Source: an uncultured Bacteroidales bacterium | GTDB lineage: Bacteria > Bacteroidota > Bacteroidia > Bacteroidales > WCHB1-69 | DNA length: 64,000 nt | Reading direction: 5' to 3' | Assembly: GCA_934699095.1 (NCBI GenBank) | Contig: CAKUVI010000002.1 | Location: 248,001 to 312,000, forward strand | Part shown: one piece after another, positions 27,601 through 35,606 of the stretch | Numbering within the stretch: the first letter of the stretch is position 1 | How the letters are laid out: every line of letters starts with the position of its first letter | Notes under the pieces: generated by a model | Databases searched by the model: none | The model's input: only the letters and a program-made list of their open reading frames with translations | What the model was told of the DNA's origin: nothing | Program-made: the position numbers and the translations under genes

Positions 27601-29224
27601 CGCCGATTGCGAACCGTTGCAAAGAGATGTTACCTTGCAAGGAGGGCACTTCGCGCGAGATGTCGAGCTGCGCGACAGCAGAACCAGTCAGGTTGGAGTC
27701 GCGGACAGTAAGCTTGGCATCGAACAATCCGTCTTTGCAGTCACCTTCCACAGAAATTCTTCTCAGAGGATATCCCAACAGTCTGAGACGGTTGACATTG
27801 CCATAAAGATGGGCGTCAGCATTTTTGATATTCTCAGCCGAAAGTCCTCCAGAAGGCAGAACCCCATCAAGAGACAAATCAACCGATGACGACCCCAAGA
27901 CCTTGTTGTTGCCAATCAGTTTTGCGATATTGAAATTGTCGGAAGCGAGATTGCCGTAGAACTTGAGACGGCCGTTGTTGGGGTCAGTCTCAAGATAAGC
28001 TTTCACAGGGCCCAAGCCGCAGTTGGCATCTATGTCAGCCACAAACTGGTCGAGAGTGCCAGTGAAACCGCCGTTAAAAGTAGTGTACCCGAATTTGGAA
28101 ATGGTGGAATTTATTGGTATTGTTTTTCCACCTGGAAGTGTAAACATCTTAACGTCAGGAACATTCACCGATGCAGAGTCGAAATTCAAGTCCAGATAAG
28201 CATTTTTGAAATCAACTACGTTTTTTATGGAAATATCACCAGCGATCTTGTTGTTTCCAAGCCACTCGACTTTCGCTTTGTCAAGTTTGAAGTCGGAGAC
28301 ATAGCCCTCAACCTTCTCGGAACTGAGGTAGAAAACCTCGTTCATCCCTTTGATAGCCGGAGCGAAACCGGCAACGTCGCCCATGGCGAGAACAGAAGGG
28401 CGTATAGTAGAGACAATTTGAATGGAATCCACGAATTCGCCATATTTCTGCCAGTTATCATAACGGAAAACAAGGTCCAAATCAAGATCTGAATCCTTGG
28501 TTTTCAGCTTAAGATTGTTGAAGACAAGAGTGGTATCACAGATCCTGAAATCGCCAGATGCCTTCTTCAGATCAAAACCGCCATATTGCGAGAATGACAA
28601 ATCATTGATTTTCATCGACACATCGGCGTTCTTCAGATAGAAATCATCTGCATCCAAGGATATGTCCGCCAATTCAAAGAACGAGTAGTCGATGTCAGGA
28701 TTGCCTTCTGTGTCAAAGACTGTGCGGGTATTGTCGTTGATCAGGACAAAATTGCCATTATGGATTTTCGCCGAGTTTGAAGTTAGGATGAAATCGGAAT
28801 GCGAGTCTGATTTGGGAATTTTTTTAGCCCAAATTGAAATATTGACTGCATCTTCACCCTTGTATGTGCGGAGCGTAATCTCAGGACGCTCGAACACAAC
28901 ATCCCCAAGACCGAGTTGGAAAGGCTTGAATTTCAAAGATTTGAGCCGACCTTTCACCTTTTCGGAATAGATCATATTGTTGTTATGATGATCTTTGAAA
29001 ACCACATCCTGGGCCACAACTTTCAAGGTAGGAGTGATCCAGACTTTGTCGATTGAGAACTCAGAGCCCCATTTCTCGCTCAAAGAACTGGTGATCTTGT
29101 TCACGACAAAAGTTTGTACTTTAGGCACGAGGATAAGCCCTACAAGCATAAGGTCGAGTAAAAGGAGCGCCGCGACGACTATTGCCGTCACCTTGAAAAA
29201 CCTTTTTATGCCCGTTTTACCCAT
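24644..29224 (-). CDS. tamB: TamB-like translocation and assembly module / AsmA-like protein
   Basis: A 1526-residue protein with one N-terminal membrane anchor (about residues 9-33), then a long repetitive beta-strand-rich region, then a TamB C-terminal domain (about 1150-1500) that ends in a Lys/Glu-rich tail. This is the architecture of the bridge-like lipid-transfer TamB/YhdP group that spans the periplasm. The open frame begins two codons earlier with GTG; I chose the ATG at 29224 (MGKTGIKRFFK). A TATCTTTG box lies 27 bases upstream. No tamA/BamA-like partner is adjacent. Confidence 0.88.
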   Translation of the reverse strand: MGKTGIKRFFKVTAIVVAALLLLDLMLVGLILVPKVQTFVVNKITSSLSEKWGSEFSIDKVWITPTLKVVAQDVVFKDHHNNNMIYSEKVKGRLKSLKFKPFQLGLGDVVFERPEITLRTYKGEDAVNISIWAKKIPKSDSHSDFILTSNSAKIHNGNFVLINDNTRTVFDTEGNPDIDYSFFELADISLDADDFYLKNADVSMKINDLSFSQYGGFDLKKASGDFRICDTTLVFNNLKLKTKDSDLDLDLVFRYDNWQKYGEFVDSIQIVSTIRPSVLAMGDVAGFAPAIKGMNEVFYLSSEKVEGYVSDFKLDKAKVEWLGNNKIAGDISIKNVVDFKNAYLDLNFDSASVNVPDVKMFTLPGGKTIPINSTISKFGYTTFNGGFTGTLDQFVADIDANCGLGPVKAYLETDPNNGRLKFYGNLASDNFNIAKLIGNNKVLGSSSVDLSLDGVLPSGGLSAENIKNADAHLYGNVNRLRLLGYPLRRISVEGDCKDGLFDAKLTVRDSNLTGSAVAQLDISREVPSLQGNISLQRFAIGDIASSLPKVDSATATGIDKFIATMQRNPSVNVSFDNLQVVLNGDNINNVNGFLGCDNIKLKYNEDSLQNERLRLTALNNENVHKFLLSSNIANASFETSYPLNSVVDSLQNIAHRILPSLVKPSKNHIYSSETDENGYLKLTLRTYNTRPLTKIFMPELMLAPNSEVNIAVHNDNTPEVVQVKLPFFGLYNKFRLHNFTLDGISEDGESLDLVSKGDSVIVHVGQGKLVFDKVDLKASEKNNMLNCDLSWHNPFNSQENISNLKGSADISSTKDLVVRLKPSQIYIKDYLCHFNDSNEVHIKPNKYEIDNLTFSTSNSSIALNGMYATKEDSRLTAALKNIDMSLINPLLDNMSFGGRLFANLSLNNRDGKSIILGKTIIDELDMNESRLGDVFLVAGMNDEKDMRFAGGLFNADFPLTFETLSSYTMQSFQDEKNKTANISGTYANKDFYVKAVFDTLQADFLSPFLSSFSDKLTGIASGDLAFHASPDSTYFDGTVHVIDANMNISALGTEYNVVDQDIMFNKDGIFFDEMQIRDVEGNVATMSGQILHDMFKNMQFDLQIHADRIMALNAPKTTNSVFYGTGFVNGDVFIYGDESGLSFVGPAIKTLEGSRIVLQVSSSNSASETDLIRFKPNATESKTDVQYEEPSSMALNFDFTFDVTNDADIVLILESIGGTMNARADGRFRLSYNSNDALNLYGNLLLHSGDFKISLYDVVNSKFTLVQGGTINFDGPLENMTVDLMAYKTSKTSLANIIPAEYLPSGNVNVNAGLHLNGPLMQRIEPTFSFELPNSSSEVRNLFYTAIDTQNTENMTKQFAYFLITNTFMPQDMFANSSNGPSGLGIFSNIVNNMLGNVIDSKIGTFGITYNQATETSSAEYGVKANANILKDRMTMSTSIGYYDDRTASDAYNNIYGDFSVEYNINKTGTWKLKAYTYIGDRDDDYFYENNYNNYTAGVAMTYKRDFDTKSKKKKNKAKKNVKEDE

Positions 29225-29250
29225 ATTCACAGATACATATTTTAAACCTG

Positions 29251-29258
29251 CAAAGATA
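29251..29258 (-). promoter_or_regulatory. -7 promoter box of the tamB operon
   Basis: The minus strand reads TATCTTTG, matching TAnnTTTG, 27 bases before the tamB ATG. No clear -33 element was seen. Confidence 0.55.
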
Positions 29259-29320
29259 CATTTTTTTACAATTGTTATCCGTTAAAACTTTCCGATATGT
29301 CGAGAAACGGATGGTTTAAA

Positions 29321-29380
29321 ATTTTGCAGAGGCTCGCCGTGGTTCGTCTCTGCATCATGGGGACAACTGTGTCCTCGCGG
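29321..29380. other. two adjacent hairpins in the ATP-grasp-like/tamB gap
   Basis: In the noncoding gap 29225-29467, one stem pairs 29326-29333 with 29346-29353 (GCAGAG/CTCTGC core) and a second pairs 29359-29365 with 29370-29376 around the loop ACTG. The region is more GC-rich than the flanks. Neither stem is followed by a clean T run in the minus direction, so they could be a weak terminator of the ATP-grasp-like gene or part of a small structured RNA. I see no open frame here. Confidence 0.35.
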
Positions 29381-29467
29381 TTATCTCCTCAAATATTGCT
29401 GCTAAAAAACGTACCTTTTAACGCAAAGTTTTTCCCTTGAAAATCAATTTATAATATCTTGGAAAAA

Positions 29468-30607
29468 TCAGTCAAGGGTAACGCAGACGGCATATTTTGT
29501 AAAATCATAGACAGGGTTCAATGCGGTGAACCCCGACAGCCATCTGCCGTCTTTTGATTTCAGAGGGCGGGCAAGCGACTGACTTTCAACGAAAGACTTC
29601 AACTCGCCGTCCTTGTCGGAGCGGACGATGCGGAAAGTACCGGACGCGGAGTTGTGGCAACAGTTCTTGAAAATGGAGTGCGCTGCAGCGCCCATTGTGT
29701 AGCGCAGGTTAACCTCAGAAAAAGGCTGAATCTTAAAGTCGCCATTCTCTTCATAGACGAACATATCGACGCCAGCAACACCGTTGTAATAAGGGGCGAT
29801 TTCGGTTTTCAGGAAATCTGCGACAAGGCCTTGCACATTCTCGAGCACTTCCTGACGGACATAACCGCAAATGACATCCCAGATCCTGTCGTCAGGAATA
29901 AGGAAATTAAAGTCGTAGGCGTATCCGCGGGTTCTGAAGAGGGAGAGACCGTCGAAAATGGCGTTGCCGTTGCAGATGCGGAATTCCATGGCAAAGTCTT
30001 GAACCACATTTAGATGCTGTTCGGCAAGGATTGCTCCTTGTTTGGCGATCACGCCCGTGGCTTGGCGCAGCAAAGTGGGGGAACATTCGCCGTGAGCGTG
30101 GAGGTGGCCGCGGCCGTTGCCAGAATACGGCGATTTAAGCATGACATGGGGATTGTTTTGTATAAACGGCACCACCTCCTCAGGTGATGTCAGGATTTGT
30201 GCAGGCACAGGAAACATCGTTTTGAAGCCACTGTTGGCGCGGATGAACTCCAAAGCGCGGACGGCTGTCTTGCGGTGCGCAAGTTCACGGATCTTGTCAA
30301 CCTCCTCGACGGATGGCAACAGACGTTCGGGCATACCAGCATTCAGGAGGTTCTGGCGCACGGCACGATCCCACCCCCAGGCAGTAACGCTGTCGATATC
30401 GTCAACATCGCATCCTATCGTGCAATTTCTCACGTATTCACCATCGTCACGAACATAGAGGTTATGCACATGACAGTCAGGGAAAAGACAGTTAAGGAAC
30501 GGCGCACAGTCATGCGAGAAATTGGCGGCAGAGCGCATGGCCATGTAGCTGGCATTGCCATCGGCCAGCGCATAATCGTGTTCAGGATTGAATACAAAAA
30601 ACTCCAT
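29468..30607 (-). CDS. uncharacterised ATP-grasp-like protein
   Basis: The 379-residue protein has no signal peptide and no family that I can name. Several segments follow the ATP-grasp fold in order: VMLKSPYSGNGRG near residue 160 (a Lys followed by a glycine-rich loop), ILAEQHLNVVQDFAMEFRI (a nucleotide-binding strand with acidic residues), and GVAGVDMFVYEENGDFKIQPFSEVNLR (the usual metal-binding Glu/Asn end of the fold). The N-terminal third (FNPEHDYALADGNASYMAMR) may bind substrate. Carboxylate-amine or carboxylate-thiol ligation is inferred. It is monocistronic and divergent from hpt. Confidence 0.6.
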   Translation of the reverse strand: MEFFVFNPEHDYALADGNASYMAMRSAANFSHDCAPFLNCLFPDCHVHNLYVRDDGEYVRNCTIGCDVDDIDSVTAWGWDRAVRQNLLNAGMPERLLPSVEEVDKIRELAHRKTAVRALEFIRANSGFKTMFPVPAQILTSPEEVVPFIQNNPHVMLKSPYSGNGRGHLHAHGECSPTLLRQATGVIAKQGAILAEQHLNVVQDFAMEFRICNGNAIFDGLSLFRTRGYAYDFNFLIPDDRIWDVICGYVRQEVLENVQGLVADFLKTEIAPYYNGVAGVDMFVYEENGDFKIQPFSEVNLRYTMGAAAHSIFKNCCHNSASGTFRIVRSDKDGELKSFVESQSLARPLKSKDGRWLSGFTALNPVYDFTKYAVCVTLD

Positions 30608-30629
30608 TTAATCGTCAGTTTTTGACCGC

Positions 30630-30654
30630 GCAAAGATAAAAAAGTTATCTTTGC
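30630..30654. promoter_or_regulatory. symmetric divergent promoter pair (ATP-grasp-like gene / hpt)
   Basis: A perfect 10-bp inverted repeat (GCAAAGATAA, 5-base spacer, TTATCTTTGC) places a TATCTTTG box on each strand: 30631-30638 minus for the ATP-grasp-like gene and 30646-30653 plus for hpt. For hpt a TTTG at 30621-30624 gives a 21-base spacing. The two -7 boxes are so close that polymerase cannot occupy both. Confidence 0.65.
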
Positions 30655-30673
30655 AGCCTTAAACACATTTTTC

Positions 30674-31216
30674 ATGAATGATTGCATAACAATTTTAGAC
30701 AAGACTTTCGTCAAATACATCAGCTCAGATGAAATAGACAAAGAAATAGCGCGTTTGGCAGCTGAAATCAGCGCTGAATACAGTGATGACGACCCGATTT
30801 TGCTTATAACTTTGAACGGGGCGGTTTTTTTCGCCGTTGATTTACTGAAGAATCTAAACATAAAATGCAAAATCACATGTGTGAAAATCTCATCATACAG
30901 CGGCACCGAATCCACAGGAAAAATCAACAGTCTGATAGGTTTGAACGAGGATGTGGAAGGCAAGAGGGTGCTGATATTGGAGGACATAGTTGACACAGGC
31001 CGCACATACGCCCACATCCACAAAGTCTTGATGGACGCAGGGGCCAAGGACGTGCGGATGGCGACCATGACGATGAAACCTGAAGCATACAAGGGCGACA
31101 TCCCAGTGCATTATGTGGGAATGGAAATTCCAAACAAATTCGTGGTTGGCAGAGGACTTGATTACGACGGTTACGGCAGGAACCTTAAAGACATCTACCA
31201 ACTCAAAGAGAATTAA
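30674..31216 (+). CDS. hpt: hypoxanthine phosphoribosyltransferase
   Basis: The 180-residue cytoplasmic type I phosphoribosyltransferase salvages hypoxanthine and guanine with PRPP. The PRPP loop is VLILEDIVDTGRT (about residues 97-109). Supporting motifs are LITLNGAVFFAVDLL near the N-terminus, the flexible-loop region VKISSYSGTES, and the C-terminal FVVGRGLDYDGYGRNL. It heads the operon hpt, adk, dxr, rsgA; 24 bases separate it from adk. Confidence 0.94.
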   Translation: MNDCITILDKTFVKYISSDEIDKEIARLAAEISAEYSDDDPILLITLNGAVFFAVDLLKNLNIKCKITCVKISSYSGTESTGKINSLIGLNEDVEGKRVLILEDIVDTGRTYAHIHKVLMDAGAKDVRMATMTMKPEAYKGDIPVHYVGMEIPNKFVVGRGLDYDGYGRNLKDIYQLKEN

Positions 31217-31240
31217 ACAACAAAAAAATAATAAAACTCT

Positions 31241-31816
31241 ATGAAACAATTAAATCTTGTAATGTTCGGTGCGCCGGGCAGCGGAAAAGGCACACAGGCC
31301 AAACAGATGGCCGAAAAATACCAGCTCATGCACGTTTCAACAGGAGATCTCTTCCGCTACGAGATGTCCAACAAGACCCCGCTCGGCGTCCAGGCACAGG
31401 AGATCATAAACCGCGGCGACCTCGTTCCCGACGACATAACCTTGGGCATGCTCCGCAACCACATCGAAAAGAACTCCGACAGCAAAGGCTTCATCTTCGA
31501 CGGTGTACCACGCACCATCAAGCAGGCCGAGATGCTCGACGATCCGGACTTCTTCAAGAATCTGGACATCACCAAAGTGATCTATTTGCACGTTGACATG
31601 GACGAGGTTCAACGCAGGATCCTCAAACGCGCCGAGATCGAAAAACGCGCCGACGACACCCCGGAGACCGTGAAGGCCCGCGTAGAGAATTTCTTTGCAC
31701 AAACCATGCCTTTGGTTGACTACTACAAAAAACAGGGCAAATTGGTTGAGGTTAACGGCATGCAAGACATAGAACACGTGTTTGCAGATATCTGCAAAAT
31801 CATTGATTCATTGTAA
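31241..31816 (+). CDS. adk: adenylate kinase (short form)
   Basis: The 191-residue enzyme balances AMP, ADP and ATP. It has the P-loop GAPGSGKGTQ (residues 10-19), HVSTGDLFRYEM for AMP binding, FDGVPRTIKQAEML (the usual GFPR appears as GVPR), and a brief LID region around RAEIEKRADDTPETVKAR without zinc cysteines, so it is a short-LID adenylate kinase. Three bases separate it from dxr. Confidence 0.96.
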   Translation: MKQLNLVMFGAPGSGKGTQAKQMAEKYQLMHVSTGDLFRYEMSNKTPLGVQAQEIINRGDLVPDDITLGMLRNHIEKNSDSKGFIFDGVPRTIKQAEMLDDPDFFKNLDITKVIYLHVDMDEVQRRILKRAEIEKRADDTPETVKARVENFFAQTMPLVDYYKKQGKLVEVNGMQDIEHVFADICKIIDSL

Positions 31817-31819
31817 TTT

Positions 31820-32995
31820 ATGAACAACAACCAAAAGACTGTGGAGCCTCGCAGAATTGCTGTGCTTGGCTCTACAGGTTCTATAGGAACACAGGCCTTG
31901 GAGGTCATAGCACTCCATCCCGATGTGCTTCAATTGGAGGTGATTGCCGCCAATTCAAGTTCAGACCTTCTCATCGAACAGGCGAAGAAATTCCAGCCGA
32001 ACATTGTGGTGGTAATACAGGAAGAGGCTTACATGAAGGTCAAGGAAGCACTTTCTGACGAGGACATCAAAGTGTTTTGCGGCGAGGAAGCCCTCTGCGA
32101 CGTATGCGAGATGGATTGTGTGGACATGGTTTTGTCGAGCATCGTGGGCATTGCAGGGTTGCGGCCGGCCTACCGCACCGTTGCATGCGGCACACCATTG
32201 GCTATTGCCAACAAGGAGACCTTGGTGGTGGCAGGAGACATCATCATGGACACCGCCGCGAAAAACAACGCCCCGGTGCTTCCGGTCGATTCCGAGCATT
32301 CGGCCATCTTCCAGTGTTTAGCCGGGGAGACATACAACCCTGTGGAAAAGATACTGATAACGGCATCAGGCGGCGCCTTCAGAGGCTACACTAAACAGCA
32401 GCTGGAAAACGTGACTCTTAAGGAAGCCCTGCACCACCCCAACTGGAACATGGGCCCTAAGGTCACCATCGACAGCGCCACCCTGATGAACAAAGGCCTT
32501 GAAGTTATCGAAGCCAAATGGCTGTTTAACACGCCGTTAGAAAAAATCGACGTGGTGGTGCATCCACAATCCGTGATACACTCCATGGTTCAGTTTGAAG
32601 ACGGCGCGGTGAAAGCACAACTCGGAATCCCGGACATGAGACTTCCCATCCAATATGCACTCTCCTACCCGCTCCGACTATCCCTCCCTTATCAGAGACT
32701 GGATTTCGGAGAGTTGGCAAAACTGACATTTGAAGTACCCGACAAGGAGACATTCCCCTGTCTGGAGCTTGCATATCAGGCAGCCAAGGCCGGAAATGGA
32801 AAGCCATGCATCATGAATGCCGCCAACGAGGCAGCAGTAAAGCTTTTCATGGAAGAAAAAATCCGCTTCGTGGATATCCCGAGAATCATCGAAGATGCCC
32901 TTTCCAACACAAATTTTGAAAAACCAACGGATATAGAAGGCTACATTGCACTCGACAAAGAGGTAAAATCAGTCATCTTCAACAGATTCGCATGA
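31820..32995 (+). CDS. dxr: 1-deoxy-D-xylulose 5-phosphate reductoisomerase
   Basis: The 391-residue NADPH-dependent enzyme makes 2-C-methyl-D-erythritol 4-phosphate, the second step of the MEP isoprenoid pathway. It has the N-terminal GSTGSIGTQAL nucleotide motif, LAIANKETLVVAGD, the metal and substrate region PVDSEHSAIFQCL, ITASGGAFRG, and HPNWNMGPKVTIDSATLMNKGLE. The same pathway's ispG lies at 39035-40390 in another operon. The stop overlaps the rsgA start in an ATGA. Confidence 0.96.
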   Translation: MNNNQKTVEPRRIAVLGSTGSIGTQALEVIALHPDVLQLEVIAANSSSDLLIEQAKKFQPNIVVVIQEEAYMKVKEALSDEDIKVFCGEEALCDVCEMDCVDMVLSSIVGIAGLRPAYRTVACGTPLAIANKETLVVAGDIIMDTAAKNNAPVLPVDSEHSAIFQCLAGETYNPVEKILITASGGAFRGYTKQQLENVTLKEALHHPNWNMGPKVTIDSATLMNKGLEVIEAKWLFNTPLEKIDVVVHPQSVIHSMVQFEDGAVKAQLGIPDMRLPIQYALSYPLRLSLPYQRLDFGELAKLTFEVPDKETFPCLELAYQAAKAGNGKPCIMNAANEAAVKLFMEEKIRFVDIPRIIEDALSNTNFEKPTDIEGYIALDKEVKSVIFNRFA

Positions 32996-33924
32996 GAGGA
33001 TTAGTCATCAAGTCAACGGGAAGCTGGTATTCCGTGGCAGACGGCAGCCACAATGTGGTTGAGTGCCGCCTGCGCGGGCAGTTTCGCATGAAAGGCATCA
33101 AAAACACCAACCCAGTCATTGTTGGCGACAATGTGGATTTCGAGATCGAGAGCGACGGAAGCGGTGTCATCAACAATATACTGCCGCGCCGCAACTACAT
33201 AGAGCGCAAGTCAACAAATCTTTCCAAAATAAGTCATTTAATAGCATCTAACATCGACCTGCTGTTTTTGGTGGTGACCTTAAAACAACCAAGGACATCA
33301 TTAGGCTTTATAGACCGTTTTTTGGTGGCAGCCGAGAGTTTCCGAATTCCGGCCTGCCTGATTTTCAACAAGATGGATCTCTACAACGAAAAAGAACTGG
33401 CAGTTGTGGACGAGTTATCGGATTTATACGAGGGCATCGGCTACGGCGTGGTGCGCACGTCAGTGGTCAACAATGATGGCATTGAAAAACTGCGGGATAT
33501 GATAGCCGGGAAGGTTTGCCTTTTCAGCGGTCATTCCGGAGCTGGCAAGTCTGCTCTTATCAGCAAGATAGACCCGTCGTTGAACCTGCGCACCGGAGAC
33601 ATATCAAAGGTACATAACAAAGGCACACACACCACCACGTTTGCTGAGATGTTCCCGCTGGCCGACGGTTACATGATAGACACTCCGGGCATCAAGGAAT
33701 TCGGGTTGATACAATACACAAAACAGGAGATTCGCGACTATTTCCCGGAAATCAGGAGATACAATAACTGTTGCAAGTTTGACGACTGCTCCCACACCCA
33801 CGAGCCCTCCTGCGCGGTGCAAGAGGCCGTAGAAAAAGGCGATATAGCCCTGTCAAGATACATGAACTATATCGCCATTCTGGAAGCGGACGACATGCGC
33901 TTAGCTGACTGGCAGCTGCGATAG
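32992..33924 (+). CDS. rsgA: ribosome small-subunit-dependent GTPase A
   Basis: The 310-residue, circularly permuted GTPase acts late in 30S subunit maturation. An N-terminal OB-fold (about 1-65) precedes the G4 motif NKMD, the P-loop GHSGAGKSALI, and the G3-like DTPGIKEFG. The C-terminal zinc knuckle has CCKFDDCSHTHEPSC. Its start is inside the dxr stop (ATGA), so translation is coupled. It converges on pyrF with only about 20 bases between stops. Confidence 0.95.
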   Translation: MRGLVIKSTGSWYSVADGSHNVVECRLRGQFRMKGIKNTNPVIVGDNVDFEIESDGSGVINNILPRRNYIERKSTNLSKISHLIASNIDLLFLVVTLKQPRTSLGFIDRFLVAAESFRIPACLIFNKMDLYNEKELAVVDELSDLYEGIGYGVVRTSVVNNDGIEKLRDMIAGKVCLFSGHSGAGKSALISKIDPSLNLRTGDISKVHNKGTHTTTFAEMFPLADGYMIDTPGIKEFGLIQYTKQEIRDYFPEIRRYNNCCKFDDCSHTHEPSCAVQEAVEKGDIALSRYMNYIAILEADDMRLADWQLR

Positions 33925-33945
33925 CAAGCGCTTTAATTAACTATT

Positions 33946-34809
33946 CTACAAATATTTAAGAATATCGTCCCGCATACGTATCACTTCATTGCGTGAGCAA
34001 GCGGCAAAGTCTTTCTCGCCATTTTCCTGTTTCCGGTATGCGAGCAATATACCGCGTGAGGAGTTCACGACACCACCATTGCCATTCTTCAGATACTTGG
34101 CAATATCTTCGGCTTTGCCTCCTTGCGCACCATAGCCAGGAATGAGGAAGAAGGTTGTGTTGAGTGACTTTCTGATTTCAGCGGCTTCCTCAGGATGGGT
34201 GCAGCCCATCACACCACCTATGGCTGAATAGCCACAATTTCCGATGTAGTCCTTTCCAAGAAGCTGAAGTTTTTCACCCACTACATCATAAACTCTTTTG
34301 CCGTTTTCAGTAGGAAGGTATTCAATATCCTTGGCGCCTTCGTTTGAAGTTCTGATCAAGACAAAAACTCCTTTGCCCTGGTCTTTCAAATAAGGAAGGT
34401 ATGGTGAGAGGCTGTCCAATCCCATATATGGACTAAGGGTTATGAAATCAGCCTCAAAATCGCCGGTAAAATGGGCTTTAGCATACATTTCGGCTGTTTT
34501 AGCTATATCGCCACGTTTGATGTCGGCGATAATCACAGCGTTGAGCGAGCGCAAATAAGCCAAAGTCTTGGCGTAGGCGCGAAGTCCGGCAAGACCGTAT
34601 GACTCGTAATAGGCAATCTGCACCTTGTAACAGGCCGTAATGTCGTGAGTTGCATCAACAAGAGCTTTATTGAAGGCGAAAAGTCCGTCTTCAGCACTTG
34701 AAAATTTGCTTGCAAAATCTTGCGGAAGATAGGAATAATCGGTGTCCAAGCCAACGCAAACATGTCCTTTGGCGGCAACCGCATCAAAAAGTCTGTCTAT
34801 ATTATTCAT
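33946..34809 (-). CDS. pyrF: orotidine-5'-phosphate decarboxylase (type 2)
   Basis: The 287-residue TIM-barrel enzyme makes UMP, the last step of de novo pyrimidine synthesis. It has VCVGLDTDYSYLP near the start, the catalytic DIKRGDIAKTAEMYAKA, and FLIPGYGAQGGKAED near the C-terminus. Length and motif spacing fit the longer type 2 family. Its start overlaps the end of the response-regulator gene by 8 bases, an unusual partner for pyrF. Confidence 0.94.
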   Translation of the reverse strand: MNNIDRLFDAVAAKGHVCVGLDTDYSYLPQDFASKFSSAEDGLFAFNKALVDATHDITACYKVQIAYYESYGLAGLRAYAKTLAYLRSLNAVIIADIKRGDIAKTAEMYAKAHFTGDFEADFITLSPYMGLDSLSPYLPYLKDQGKGVFVLIRTSNEGAKDIEYLPTENGKRVYDVVGEKLQLLGKDYIGNCGYSAIGGVMGCTHPEEAAEIRKSLNTTFFLIPGYGAQGGKAEDIAKYLKNGNGGVVNSSRGILLAYRKQENGEKDFAACSRNEVIRMRDDILKYL

Positions 34810-35581
34810 TTTCTCTAACTTTAATCATGAAACCAGTGCCGTGTATATTACAAATCTCGACGGGAGGTACAAAACCCTGTACGTAGTGAACTTTTCGCTG
34901 TCCTTTCTCCTTAGGGAGCACAAATTCCTCGCAGTCGATAAGGATATAGGTACGGAGTTTTGTCATGAACACGTCCATGCTGCGGCTGTTCACATTTTCC
35001 TCGTCCGACCAGATTTCACGAAGGATGATTTCGCGAGGCACAAGCTTATTTCTGTGGTCGAGGAGCAACTTCAGCAGATCGCATTCCTTGCGAGTGAGCA
35101 GGCGTGTCTGTTTTGGGTGTATCAGCTGCATCTCGGTATAATTGAGCGTGAAATTGCCGAACTTGATAAGTTCATCCTCGTTCTGATACTGGCGAGGCGC
35201 TGTTGACTTGCAGCGGCGCAGGATGGCCTGCACGCGGAGAGCGAGTTCTTCAATGCTGAAAGGCTTTGTGACATAATCGTCACAACCGAGTGTGAAACAT
35301 CTGAGACGATCTTCCTTGCTTGTAAGTGAAGACAAGACGATGATGGGTACATTCTTGTCAACCTGGCGAAGTTTTTGAAGGAACTTGAAACCGTCACAAT
35401 CCTTCATGACCACATCCACAATACATATATCGAAAGTATTTTTATTGAAGTAATTATCAGCTTCAAAGCCATTTTTGAAATCCACCACATTATACCCTGA
35501 CAGCTCAAGGTAGTCTTTGATAACGCGACGCAGATTGTCGCTGCTATCAACCAACATTATTTTTTCTTTCTTCAACTTCAT
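34802..35581 (-). CDS. OmpR/RprY-like response regulator
   Basis: A 259-residue two-component regulator. The receiver domain (about 5-122) has phosphoacceptor Asp56 in DICIVDVVMKDCDGF, switch Ser in VLSSLTS, and Lys in YVTKPFS. The C-terminal winged-helix domain (about 140-245) has LTRKECDLLKLLLDHRNK and SRSMDVFMTKLRTYI. The usual acidic pair that binds Mg is D12-S13 here, so one acidic residue is missing. The receiver resembles Bacteroides RprY. No histidine kinase is nearby. It lies in the panC-to-pyrF operon. Confidence 0.88.
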   Translation of the reverse strand: MKLKKEKIMLVDSSDNLRRVIKDYLELSGYNVVDFKNGFEADNYFNKNTFDICIVDVVMKDCDGFKFLQKLRQVDKNVPIIVLSSLTSKEDRLRCFTLGCDDYVTKPFSIEELALRVQAILRRCKSTAPRQYQNEDELIKFGNFTLNYTEMQLIHPKQTRLLTRKECDLLKLLLDHRNKLVPREIILREIWSDEENVNSRSMDVFMTKLRTYILIDCEEFVLPKEKGQRKVHYVQGFVPPVEICNIHGTGFMIKVRENE

Positions 35582-35606
35582 ATATTTACTAAATCCTGTA
35601 TATCAA

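Noticed and set aside
30430..31101. 223-residue minus-strand open frame across the divergent promoter and hpt
   Set aside because: It spans two well-formed -7 boxes and the antisense of hpt, with low-complexity hydrophobic sequence.
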